In this document: positions 1-7,017 of the stretch, piece by piece
Layout: each line of letters opens with the position of its first letter
Numbering within the stretch: the first letter of the stretch is position 1
NCBI GenBank assembly: GCA_001751155.1
Contig: MAXR01000232.1
Span: forward strand, 1,321-13,439
Length of the DNA: 12,119 nt
Source of the DNA: Desulfuromonadales bacterium C00003068
Lineage (GTDB): Bacteria > Desulfobacterota > Desulfuromonadia > Desulfuromonadales > Desulfuromonadaceae
Direction: 5' to 3'
Program-made: the position numbers and the translations under genes
Notes under the pieces: model-generated
The model's input: only the letters and a program-made list of their open reading frames with translations
The model's database searches: none
What the model was told of the DNA's origin: nothing

Positions 1-360
1 GGCGGAGCTGGTACGTTTTGGCTAGTTGGCCTACTGGCGATGTTCATGTTGCCGCTGGTGACATTCTTTAAGCCTTTCTTGCCAATCAGCTTGTCTTTAA
101 CGATGTTCGTTACTGGCTACCTGTGCTTGGTTGATGGATTTAAAGAAGCAAAAGATCCGGTTCAAGCTGGAGTCGCCTGCACAATGGGCGTTGTGTTGGC
201 TACCCACGGTGCGGCTTATGGCATTGGCATCGGCATTCTTTTCCACATCATGCTGGAAAGAAAGTTTCACGCTCAAAACCACCCAGAAGAGGGGATCAGT
301 GCCCTCGAAGTTGAACTGGGTATTCCCCACAAAATTGAGACCGCTGAAGAGATAAGCTAA
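1..360 (+). CDS. C-terminal part of an unrecognised polytopic membrane protein
   Basis: The reading frame is open from the first base to the TAA at 358-360, so the true start lies upstream of the window; the first internal ATG (40) has no reason to be the start. The visible 119 residues hold about three hydrophobic segments (roughly residues 5-25, 29-46 and 57-85), the last rich in Gly/Ala with the motif ATHGAAYGIGIGI. They end in a charged, probably cytoplasmic tail rich in Glu, which suggests a multi-pass inner-membrane protein, perhaps a transporter. I do not recognise the family. A decayed second copy of the same 3' end lies at 967-1186, directly upstream of a permease gene, so this gene was probably once the partner of such a permease. 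A GC-rich hairpin follows 28 nt after the stop. Confidence 0.75.
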   Translation, partial: GGAGTFWLVGLLAMFMLPLVTFFKPFLPISLSLTMFVTGYLCLVDGFKEAKDPVQAGVACTMGVVLATHGAAYGIGIGILFHIMLERKFHAQNHPEEGISALEVELGIPHKIETAEEIS

Positions 361-387
361 GTTAACGTGTTTGACAGCTCGATCATA

Positions 388-413
388 GGCTGCGGGGTCG
401 AAACCCCGCAGCC
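388..413 (+). terminator. GC-rich hairpin after the first gene, probable terminator
   Basis: An 11-bp perfect stem (GGCTGCGGGGT at 388-398 with its complement at 403-413) closes a CGAA tetraloop. It lies 28 nt after the stop codon of the upstream membrane protein gene. The run of T after the stem is poor (AACATCT), so it may work weakly, with Rho, or as a 3'-end stabiliser. Confidence 0.55.
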
Positions 414-851
414 AACATCTCAATTCTATGCCACCCTGAACAATCAGCAAAATATCTTTTCAGTCACCGCTATCCCCACCACCCTAGTGCCCACCAACAA
501 GACAATACTTACCTAATCAGGTTTTGCCAAACCCATCCCCCATCAACCTAGCAATCAGCATTGCCACAATTAAAGACTTACCTCCTCCAGCCTGTTTGCC
601 CTAAATCATCACGAGGCAAACGCTAGCCCTCATGCACAACACTCGTTGTGACCAACAGAACACCAGTACCAATTAGCTAAATTAATACCACTTTTCGTAC
701 TCAATCTGCGCAGCCGAGAAAAGCAAAACAAAATATATATAACGGTTTTATATAATCAAACTAAATGTTTATGCCACCAAAAACCAACAGAAAAACATAC
801 ACTTACGGCCACCACCACCAACGACACACAGTTTGCGTATACAGTTTCTTG
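414..851. other. Intergenic stretch with no convincing gene
   Basis: The stretch is A- and C-rich on the + strand with frequent stops in all frames. Small inverted repeats occur (CACAAC-ACTC-GTTGTG near 636-651; GTTTGCC/GGCAAAC near 594-620) without T-tracts. On the minus strand at 517-594 a short frame reads like a P-loop (QAGGGKSLIVAMLIARL) but is closed by stops on both sides, so at most it is a gene remnant. The composition and the neighbouring decayed duplicate suggest a degraded region. Confidence 0.5.
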
Positions 852-879
852 TTGACATGTTTTTAAAACAACATATTAT
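852..879 (+). promoter_or_regulatory. Sigma70-type promoter, probably for the permease unit
   Basis: TTGACA at 852-857 and TATTAT at 874-879 are separated by 16 bp, which is close to consensus. Transcription would begin near 886 and run through the decayed duplicate (967-1186) and the hairpins (1202-1344) to the permease gene at 1380. No other comparably good promoter lies between here and that gene; the TTGACA at 1312-1317 lacks a good -10. Confidence 0.55.
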
Positions 880-966
880 GCCTCGGGTTTATTGACCATA
901 ATGAGCATTTTCCACCAGATAAGTAGATGTGTTAATTAAAAGCCAAGCGTAAAGTGAAAAAACAGC

Positions 967-1186
967 CTTAAAGAAACTAAAGATCAACTACAAACTTGGA
1001 TCACCAGCTCAAAGGGAGCCGTGTTGTTCCCCATGGTGCAGTTAATAGAATTGGCGTCACCATTCTTTACGACATCATGCTGAAAAGAAATTCCTCGCTT
1101 AGAACCATCCAGAAATGGGAAATTTTACTCTTAAAAATGAGTTGGACACTCCTCACAGAATTGAGACTGTTAAAGAAACAATCTAA
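967..1186 (+). pseudogene. Decayed duplicate of the 3' end of the gene at 1-360
   Basis: This stretch aligns throughout with about 141-360. In the parallel frame it reads LKETKDQLQ..., GAVLFPHGAVNRIGVTILYDIMLKRN, against FKEAKDPVQ..., GVVLATHGAAYGIGIGILFHIMLERK of the intact copy. A one-base deletion near 1089-1096 then shifts the frame. In the shifted frame it continues A-stop-NHPEMGN...NELDTPHRIETVKETI, against AQNHPEEGI...VELGIPHKIETAEEIS, with a premature TAG at 1100-1102 and a TAA at 1184-1186 at the equivalent of the original stop. No similarity is visible upstream of 967. The open frame beginning at 996 only exploits the frameshift and is not a gene. A partial duplication followed by decay is the simplest reading. 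Confidence 0.8.
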
Positions 1187-1201
1187 ACGTAAAGAGATAT
1201 T

Positions 1202-1294
1202 TGAGCTGTTTGGTAGACAGCCCAAAGAAAAAATCTGAGCTGTCATGGTAGACAGCTCGATATGACAATTTGAGCTGTTTTGGTAGACAGCTCA
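1202..1294. repeat. Three tandem hairpin repeats
   Basis: Three copies start at 1202, 1236 and 1271 (spacing 34 and 35 nt). Each has the form TGAGCTGT-loop-ACAGCTC(A), with GGTAG in the loop. The third copy has a perfect 8-bp stem and 8-nt loop (TTTGGTAG), followed by GGTTTT. The second has a 7-bp stem. The first is decayed in its right arm. A fourth copy lies inverted at 9884-9906. The eleven bases GACAGCTCGAT following the second copy also occur at 374-384, behind the intact upstream gene. These may be REP-like dispersed elements, operators or leader RNA hairpins. Confidence 0.8.
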
Positions 1295-1306
1295 GGTTTT
1301 CTGATA

Positions 1307-1344
1307 GGGAATTGACAGGAGGCACAACCCCAAAAGCAATTCCC
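1307..1344. promoter_or_regulatory. Inverted repeat before the permease gene
   Basis: GGGAATTG at 1307-1314 is exactly complementary to CAATTCCC at 1337-1344, with a 22-nt interval holding GACAGGAGGCACAA. It ends 35 nt before the permease ATG. It could form a leader hairpin or be a repressor site. The internal AGGAGG is not followed by a start codon at a useful distance. Confidence 0.45.
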
Positions 1345-1379
1345 CATCAATTTAACTTAACAAGGTATGGAGAAAGTAG

Positions 1380-2885
1380 ATGACGCAAGCAAAAGAAAAG
1401 ATTACAGAAGAGGAACGTTTTACGGAAGATGAGAAAAAAACGTATAGAGAACAAAGGCGCACTAAATGTTCTTTTAAGTCAAGAGATGAATATCTTGAGC
1501 ACGAACTAAGTATCATGTCGCCGAAAAGGTGGAAACTGAACCTTCCTAAACGTGATTTCAACTTTGAGTACGAAGACCTGGTTCCGGCCTTGGCTGCGAC
1601 CATTGGTAAGATCGTTATGGTTTCGGCGGTTGTCGCTGCCTTTGCAGACCGCTATGGACTTTCTCAAGCGTTTGTCATTGAGAATACCCGCTTTGAGATG
1701 TTGATTGCGGCAGTCCTTTTCTGCATCCTGTTCTCTGGAGTGCTGAATCCTCTTTCCAATCTGGCTGGAACCCATGGACCGATGATTCCTATGATTCCAC
1801 TGATTGTTGCATCAGGAGGGCATCCTCTTGCGCTCGGGGTAATGGTTGGCTTCTTTGGGGTCTTGCTCAGTGCCACCAACGGTGGATCCAAACTTGTCAA
1901 ACTCACAGGTGTCGGTGTACGTGGCGGACTGCTGATCTACTTGGGAGCGGTTGGTATGATCAGTCAGGTCAAAGCACTAGGTGCCTGGGCTGCAAGTATC
2001 AACATGCCATACGTCTCATTTGCCGTCCTATTCTCTACTATTTTGATTTATGCGTATCTGGCCAAGGTGGGCAAGCGCTGGATGTCCATTCCCATTGGTT
2101 CTGCGGTTGCACTGTTCGTGGCCCTTGCTCTGGGCGCACCGCTCAACTTTATCACCGAACCGGGCATGCCTCATTTGAGCCCACTTTACTGGTGGGGTGA
2201 AACGACAGGCTGGAAAATGGGACTTCCAGGTCTCAATGAATTTATTGCCGTAACCCCATTTGCCATCCTCGCTGTAGCGATGTGGTCACCTGATTTCCTC
2301 GGACACCGCGTCTTCCAGGAGCTTAATTATCCTAAAAAGGCCGACAAAGTGCTCATGAACGTTGATGACACCATGGCTGTTTGCTCGCTGAGACAAATTG
2401 TAGGAACATTACTGGGTGGTGGAAACCTGGCATCGTCATGGGGTACCTATATGATTCCAGCAGCCATTGCCAAACGTCCGATCCCTGCTGGCGCAATCCT
2501 AACTGGTGTCATGTGTATCTTTGCTGTCGTTTTAGGCTATCCAATGGATCTCGCGGTATGGCCACCAGTACTACGTGTTGCCCTTCTGGTTGGCGTGTTC
2601 CTGCCACTTTTGGAAGCTGGCATGCAAATGATCAAAGACAATAACAACTCTCAAAGTGCCGGTGTGTGTCTATTTGCTTCAGCATTAGTCAATCCGGTAT
2701 TTGGCTGGTCATTAACCATGCTACTCGACAACACAGGATTAATTGGCGACTTCCAGAGAAGAAAAGATCTACACAGAATGGATCGCCTGATCATTCCATT
2801 ATTGGCATTCGTTATTTGTGTCGGATCAATGGCTGCAGTAGGAATGCTTCCCGGAATTCCAGCTATTATCCCTTCATTTAGATAG
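1380..2885 (+). CDS. Multi-pass permease-like protein, probable DUF3360 family
   Basis: The product is a 501-residue inner-membrane protein. About 60 charged N-terminal residues (with RDEYLEHELSIMSPKRW near 35-51) precede roughly 10-12 hydrophobic segments. The pattern NPLSNLAGTHGPMIPMIPL (about 123-141), followed by a Gly-rich stretch ending ATNGGSKLVKLTGVGVRGG, recalls the half-helix substrate sites of SLC23/SLC26-type (UraA/SulP) anion and nucleobase transporters. The whole resembles the uncharacterised DUF3360 family from memory; the substrate is unknown. There is no C-terminal STAS domain. The ATG at 1380 has GGAG at 1369-1372, 7 nt upstream, and a purine-rich lead. The gene appears monocistronic, transcribed from 852-879 through a long structured leader and ended by the terminator at 2981-3018. 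Confidence 0.8.
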   Translation: MTQAKEKITEEERFTEDEKKTYREQRRTKCSFKSRDEYLEHELSIMSPKRWKLNLPKRDFNFEYEDLVPALAATIGKIVMVSAVVAAFADRYGLSQAFVIENTRFEMLIAAVLFCILFSGVLNPLSNLAGTHGPMIPMIPLIVASGGHPLALGVMVGFFGVLLSATNGGSKLVKLTGVGVRGGLLIYLGAVGMISQVKALGAWAASINMPYVSFAVLFSTILIYAYLAKVGKRWMSIPIGSAVALFVALALGAPLNFITEPGMPHLSPLYWWGETTGWKMGLPGLNEFIAVTPFAILAVAMWSPDFLGHRVFQELNYPKKADKVLMNVDDTMAVCSLRQIVGTLLGGGNLASSWGTYMIPAAIAKRPIPAGAILTGVMCIFAVVLGYPMDLAVWPPVLRVALLVGVFLPLLEAGMQMIKDNNNSQSAGVCLFASALVNPVFGWSLTMLLDNTGLIGDFQRRKDLHRMDRLIIPLLAFVICVGSMAAVGMLPGIPAIIPSFR

Positions 2886-2980
2886 GTCACTATTTTGAAG
2901 AGGCCACAAGCCACTTCAAGACTCACTAAGGGGGAAGGATCAGATCTTCGCTAGACTGACCTTCTTGATAGCGAAACGCA

Positions 2981-3018
2981 ACAAAGCCGATTCAGGAGAT
3001 TTCCTGAATCGGCTTTGT
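2981..3018 (+). terminator. Strong intrinsic terminator after the permease gene
   Basis: A 17-bp perfect stem (arms 2981-2997 and 3002-3018, reading ACAAAGCCGATTCAGGA and its complement) with loop GATT is followed by TTATTTTGA. It lies 95 nt after the permease stop codon. Another imperfect hairpin (2895-2919, TTGAAG...CTTCAA) without a T-tract sits just after the stop and may protect the 3' end. Confidence 0.85.
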
Positions 3019-3119
3019 TTATTTTGACATTCTGGCTATTCCCAGCGGCTGTATCATTATTTATCTATCGACTGGTCAAAATCTTGGTTAAGGCACTTGC
3101 CTTCTTGCCGTGCGTACTT

Positions 3120-3179
3120 TTACTTGGCTCGCGTGCAAAGAATGCGACCGTTTCTTTCAAGATAACGTTTTACTCTCAT
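3120..3179 (-). CDS. Possible tiny basic protein, doubtful
   Basis: On the minus strand a 19-residue frame (MRVKRYLERNGRILCTRAK) has a perfect AGGAGG at 3196-3191, though with an 11-nt spacing to its ATG. A TTGACA (3227-3222) with a weak TACAAG (3205-3200) lies before it. Just past its stop another frame continues as SKSTHGKKASALTKILTSR, so removing one base would give a single basic protein of about 38 residues. This may be a frameshifted small gene or chance. The family is unrecognised. The rest of 2886-3273 holds only the terminator and these signals. Confidence 0.25.
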   Translation of the reverse strand: MRVKRYLERNGRILCTRAK

Positions 3180-3273
3180 GCTTATAACAACCTCCTAGTC
3201 TTGTAAAATAGCACTATCAGGTGTCAATAATACGAGGAGAATGCCAATTATTACTGGTCTTGCCTTGCCATAA

Positions 3274-3282
3274 TGGTATAAT
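3274..3282 (+). promoter_or_regulatory. Extended -10 promoter for the 3342 gene cluster
   Basis: TGGTATAAT is a perfect TATAAT (3277-3282) with the TGn extension (3274-3276). No good -35 hexamer is found 16-18 bp upstream, as is usual for extended -10 promoters. Transcription would start near 3289, giving a leader of about 50 nt to the ATG at 3342. Confidence 0.5.
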
Positions 3283-3341
3283 CACAGTTTGAACTAAACC
3301 TATCCAGTACGCTGGTTATGATCAGCTATGGGAGCCATAAA

Positions 3342-3857
3342 ATGAACTCGTTGTGGAACAATATTTTCCGCTCAAAAACAGATGAAGAATCATTGGCTGG
3401 TTTTATTGCCAAGGTTCCAGTATTTACCGAACTGGAAAAACGTGATCTACACTATCTGGAAACTCTGATCCACGTCCGCAATTACCACAGCCAGGAAACG
3501 GTTTTTGAACAGGGCGATCCCGGCTCAGGAATGTATATCATCCGTAGTGGCCGAGTGGTAATTTTTACCCGCGACAATCATGACGCCGAAGAGGAATTGG
3601 CGATTCTCGGCCCCGGCGACTTCTTTGGTGAAACCACCCTGGCCTCTCCAGCACCGCGAACGGTTTCAGCGCGCACCGCTGAAGGCGCTGAACTGCTCGG
3701 CTTATTCCGCTCTGACCTTTTAGCCACCGCAACCAAGCATCCAGACATTGCCAACCGAATTTTATTCGGCCTCACAAAAGTGATCAGCGAGCGCCTGCAA
3801 ACCGCCACCTTAGAGATTCGCGGATTACAACGAAAACTGACAGACCAGCAACACTAA
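3342..3857 (+). CDS. Stand-alone cyclic-nucleotide-binding domain protein (Crp-like, no HTH)
   Basis: The product is a 171-residue cytoplasmic protein. The cNMP-binding beta roll spans about residues 20-140: VFTELEKRDLHYL, FEQGDPGSGMYIIRSGRVVIF, and the phosphate-binding cassette FFGETTLASPAPRTVSA (94-110), which keeps the Gly-Glu and Arg-Thr expected for ligand contact. The remaining 30 residues are a helix without a helix-turn-helix, so it is not a Crp-type DNA binder by itself. I place the start at 3342 because GGGAG (3330-3334) lies 7 nt upstream; the in-frame ATG at 3318 has no ribosome binding site. The membrane protein gene begins 32 nt after its stop with no terminator between, suggesting co-transcription and possibly ligand-dependent control of that partner. 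The ligand (cAMP, c-di-GMP or none) cannot be told from the sequence. Confidence 0.8.
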   Translation: MNSLWNNIFRSKTDEESLAGFIAKVPVFTELEKRDLHYLETLIHVRNYHSQETVFEQGDPGSGMYIIRSGRVVIFTRDNHDAEEELAILGPGDFFGETTLASPAPRTVSARTAEGAELLGLFRSDLLATATKHPDIANRILFGLTKVISERLQTATLEIRGLQRKLTDQQH

Positions 3858-3889
3858 ACGATCTTTACATGGGCCAAAGTGAGCCATCA

Positions 3890-4996
3890 ATGAACTTAAA
3901 TAAAGCACATTTTTTACTGTTTTACTTGACGATGACAGCAGCCATTGCTAGCGGCTTAGCGATCTTTTCATCGGCATCGACCATTACAGTATTGTTTCGT
4001 TCCGCTGTTTCTGGGCTGTTCGTCCCACTACTGCTATCAATGGTTTCTGCGTTTCTTCTCGACCCCTTGGTCAGCTCACTTGAAAAACGCCACATTCCCC
4101 GTACTCGTGCCATATTTGTTATGTTTTTTGTCATCACCGCCCTGCTGTTCTTCACCGGCAGCTGGCTGGTCCCCTACGGCCAAAACATGTGGAACTCGTT
4201 ATTGACAGATTTTCCCCGCTACACCTCACAACTGATCGCCTATCTGCGTGAAGCTCAAATATCATGGCAGGCACGGCTGCCATTTCTTGAACATTACGAT
4301 TTAACCGGTACGGTTCGCAGCACTGCCGAACAAGCTTTGGCATTTGTTCTCGTTGAAACACCGAAGTCAGCCCTTAAATTGGGCAGCTTGATGATCCTGC
4401 TACCCATCTTCACCTTTTTCTTTCTCCGTGATGGTACCACCATCATGCGCCGGATGGTGTCCCTTGCCCCCAACCGTTATTTCGAGATGGCACACGACCT
4501 ATCCTTTTTAGTCAGCCGGCAGATGGCACACTTTATTCGCGGCCGAATCATCGAAGCGATGATTATTGGTGGTGTAGTCGCCGCAGGACTCAGTGTTACC
4601 GACATCCGCTACGCTCCCCTACTCGGTTTATTTGCCGGAGTGACAAACTTGATTCCATATATTGGCCCACTCATAGGGATGATTCCCGGCATTCTCATTG
4701 CCGCAGTCGATCTTGGTATCGGTGCTCAATTTTGGTGGATTGTCATCCTCTACATACTTATTGCTCAAGTGATTCTCGACAATTTCATCCTTATTCCAGT
4801 ACTCATTTCGCGGGTGGCAAACCTGCACCCGCTACTGGTTATTTTAGCCATCGTCATGGGTGGCAAGCTTTACGGCGTGATCGGCATGATTATCGGTGTT
4901 CCCATCGTCAGTGCGTTTAAAATCGCCTTTATTGAAGTGCGTCATTATCGCCGCGCCTTTTCTTTACCCGATACCGGCGGAGATCGTCACACTTAA
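3890..4996 (+). CDS. AI-2E/PerM family membrane protein
   Basis: The product is a 368-residue polytopic inner-membrane protein. An N-terminal hydrophobic block (two to three helices) is followed by a soluble amphipathic section (PYGQNMWNSLLTDFPRYTSQLIAYL and following). The C-terminal helices carry the family hallmark region LLGLFAGVTNLIPYIGPLIGMIPGILIA and the end motif GVIGMIIGVPIVSAFKI. The family contains the E. coli AI-2 exporter TqsA, but also PerM-like proteins and cation/proton antiporters, so the substrate is open. The start is uncertain: ATG 3890 has GTGAG 6 nt before it, whereas the in-frame ATG at 3869 has no ribosome binding site. The gene follows the cNMP-binding gene closely. 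Only 56 nt without a terminator separate it from the kinase gene, so all four genes may share transcripts. Confidence 0.85.
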   Translation: MNLNKAHFLLFYLTMTAAIASGLAIFSSASTITVLFRSAVSGLFVPLLLSMVSAFLLDPLVSSLEKRHIPRTRAIFVMFFVITALLFFTGSWLVPYGQNMWNSLLTDFPRYTSQLIAYLREAQISWQARLPFLEHYDLTGTVRSTAEQALAFVLVETPKSALKLGSLMILLPIFTFFFLRDGTTIMRRMVSLAPNRYFEMAHDLSFLVSRQMAHFIRGRIIEAMIIGGVVAAGLSVTDIRYAPLLGLFAGVTNLIPYIGPLIGMIPGILIAAVDLGIGAQFWWIVILYILIAQVILDNFILIPVLISRVANLHPLLVILAIVMGGKLYGVIGMIIGVPIVSAFKIAFIEVRHYRRAFSLPDTGGDRHT

Positions 4997-5052
4997 GCCA
5001 GCACACCCAATAAGCTCAATACAATCACAGAAGAAAGCAAAGCCATCTCCTT

Positions 5053-7017
5053 ATGCTTCCACTCAGTCGCTTTAAAAATCAAAAATTACGGGTAAAAATG
5101 TTGATCTTGGTTTTACCACTGGTCATTATCCCGCTATTTCTTGTTGGCAGCCTCATCAGCTACAGCTCTGTTGAACAAGCACGACGCGGTATCAACCATG
5201 CAATCATGGACGATTTGGAACATATGGCGACATTTACTCGCCATCTGCTTGAAGCACATCACCATCAGTTCCAAGTATATCAACAGCAACGTAAAGATGA
5301 CTTTATCACCGAGTTGAAAACACTGGCTAAAATTGCCGAAAACATGGTCGACACTGAGAACAAACTCTACCGGCAAGGGATTATCACCCTTAAAGAAGCC
5401 AAGCAACGCGCCCGCAAAATGCTGCAACATGTGAGTATTGGTGAAACGGGCTACCTCTACACCCTCACCAGTGACGGCACACTCCAAGTCCATTTGGCCC
5501 GCGAACAGGAGAACATCCTCAACGAGCAAGATGGCGATGGCCGCTTCTTCATTCGTGAAATGATCGACAGCGCTCGACAAGCGCCCTCTGGCACATTAAA
5601 CATGATTCGCTATCCGTGGCGTAATGACACCCTCGGAGACACTATCTATCGCGAAAAACTGGCCGCCTATCTTTACTACCCCGAATGGGATTGGGTGATC
5701 GCTGCGGCGGGCTACACCTCTGAAAGTTATTCCGACCTACTGTTTGAGCAACATGCTCTTAATGACCTGAAGGATAAGATCAAAGAGAAAAGTGTCGGCC
5801 AAACGGGTTACATCTTTTGCATGAACAGCAAAGGAACCTTCACTATTCACCCCGAAAATGAGGGGGAGAATTTCTACCAAATCCGTGACGACAACGGCAA
5901 CGCCTTCATTCAAGAGATGTGCGAAACCAAGCACGGCTGGATTCGGTACCCGTGGAACAACGATGGTGAAAACGGTTCACGGATGAAGATTGTCCGCTAT
6001 GACTATTTTGAACCTTGGGATTGGATTGTCGCCGTCGGTTGCTACGAGGATGAGTTTTACCAAGAAGCTAACAGCATTAGCTGGAACAGCTTTAAGTTTA
6101 CCGCCCTCATCACTTTCCTCACCTGCCTCATCTCAATTTTATTGGTGAGCTACGCCTCAAATGTTTTAACGAGACCGATCCGCCAGATGATCCGCGTCAT
6201 TCGTCGGGTCAAATCGGGCCACCTCAATGAGAAGATGAAGATCAGCAACGATGACGAACTTGGCGAGTTAGCGCGGACATTCAACCGCATGACCGAAATA
6301 ATTGCCCAAAATCAAGAGATGGAAGCCAGCCTTGCCCAGCAGGGGAAAATGGCCTCGTTAGGCATTCTATCGTCTGGCGTTGCCCATGAGATCAACAATC
6401 CCCTCGGTGTCATTCTCGGTTATGCGGGCTATCTTGAAAGCAAAATTGATGAGGATGACCCGAGCTATACCTACATCCACGAGATCAAACGCGAGAGTAA
6501 GCGCTGTCGTAAAATCGTCCAAGATCTTCTCGGCTATGCCCGCACCCCGCAATCGGTGTTAGAGCACACCGACATCAACCTGTTGCTTGCACAGATTATC
6601 GACTTTGCCGATAATCACACCGATATGCACCACGTCACCATCGAAAAAAACTTTGCCGCCAACCTGCCGATGCTTAAAATTGACGGCGATCAGATGCGCC
6701 AAGTAGCTATCAATTTAATTCTCAACGCCGGTGGAGCGATTAAAAAAAAGGGGCGACTGAGCATTGAGACAAAACTCGACGATGAGCTAGTGCTGATCAT
6801 TTTCCGTGATACAGGCAGTGGCATCTCTGAGGATATTTTAGAGAAAATTTTCGAACCATTTTATACCACCAAAGAAAAAGGGACCGGGCTTGGCTTGGCG
6901 ATCTCCAACCAAATTATTGAGCAACACCATGGTAACATCACCATTACCAGCACCGTCGGCGTTGGCACAACGGTTACTGTTCGGCTACCCATTGAAACAG
7001 AGGACTATCTACTATGA
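5053..7017 (+). CDS. Membrane sensor histidine kinase with two Cache domains
   Basis: The product has 654 residues: a transmembrane helix at about 16-36, a helical stretch, Cache module 1 (128-222, GETGYLYTLTSDGTLQVH...PEWDWVIAAAGY), Cache module 2 (248-334, VGQTGYIFCMNSKGTFTIH...EPWDWIVAVGCY), and a second helix at 347-368. A HAMP linker (about 370-420), an H-box with phospho-acceptor His445 (GVAHEINNPLGVILGY) and a catalytic domain follow. The catalytic domain has Asn558 (LILNAGGAI), DTGSG (586-590), FEPFYTTK and GTGLGL (610-615). All catalytic motifs are intact. Double Cache modules in such kinases usually bind small molecules, often carboxylates, in the periplasm. No ribosome binding site is obvious at 5053, but no other start exists before the upstream stop. 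It overlaps the next gene by 4 nt (ATGA), its evident cognate regulator. Confidence 0.93.
   Translation: MLPLSRFKNQKLRVKMLILVLPLVIIPLFLVGSLISYSSVEQARRGINHAIMDDLEHMATFTRHLLEAHHHQFQVYQQQRKDDFITELKTLAKIAENMVDTENKLYRQGIITLKEAKQRARKMLQHVSIGETGYLYTLTSDGTLQVHLAREQENILNEQDGDGRFFIREMIDSARQAPSGTLNMIRYPWRNDTLGDTIYREKLAAYLYYPEWDWVIAAAGYTSESYSDLLFEQHALNDLKDKIKEKSVGQTGYIFCMNSKGTFTIHPENEGENFYQIRDDNGNAFIQEMCETKHGWIRYPWNNDGENGSRMKIVRYDYFEPWDWIVAVGCYEDEFYQEANSISWNSFKFTALITFLTCLISILLVSYASNVLTRPIRQMIRVIRRVKSGHLNEKMKISNDDELGELARTFNRMTEIIAQNQEMEASLAQQGKMASLGILSSGVAHEINNPLGVILGYAGYLESKIDEDDPSYTYIHEIKRESKRCRKIVQDLLGYARTPQSVLEHTDINLLLAQIIDFADNHTDMHHVTIEKNFAANLPMLKIDGDQMRQVAINLILNAGGAIKKKGRLSIETKLDDELVLIIFRDTGSGISEDILEKIFEPFYTTKEKGTGLGLAISNQIIEQHHGNITITSTVGVGTTVTVRLPIETEDYLL

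Noticed and set aside
97..450. 117-codon minus-strand frame
   Set aside because: It mostly mirrors the real membrane protein gene on the + strand and crosses its terminator hairpin.
996..1238. Open reading frame of 80 codons upstream of the permease
   Set aside because: It is produced by the frameshift in the decayed duplicate; it has no ribosome binding site and its second half is out of the ancestral frame.
1202..1294. CRISPR array
   Set aside because: The repeats are hairpins of about 23 nt separated by only 11-12 nt; there are no spacers of CRISPR length and no cas genes.
3015..3206. Hydrophobic 63-codon frame after the permease
   Set aside because: Its start lies inside the right arm of the strong terminator and it has no ribosome binding site.
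3890..4996. Calling this gene a quorum-sensing AI-2 exporter
   Set aside because: The AI-2E family has mixed functions, and no luxS or other AI-2 genes are in the window.
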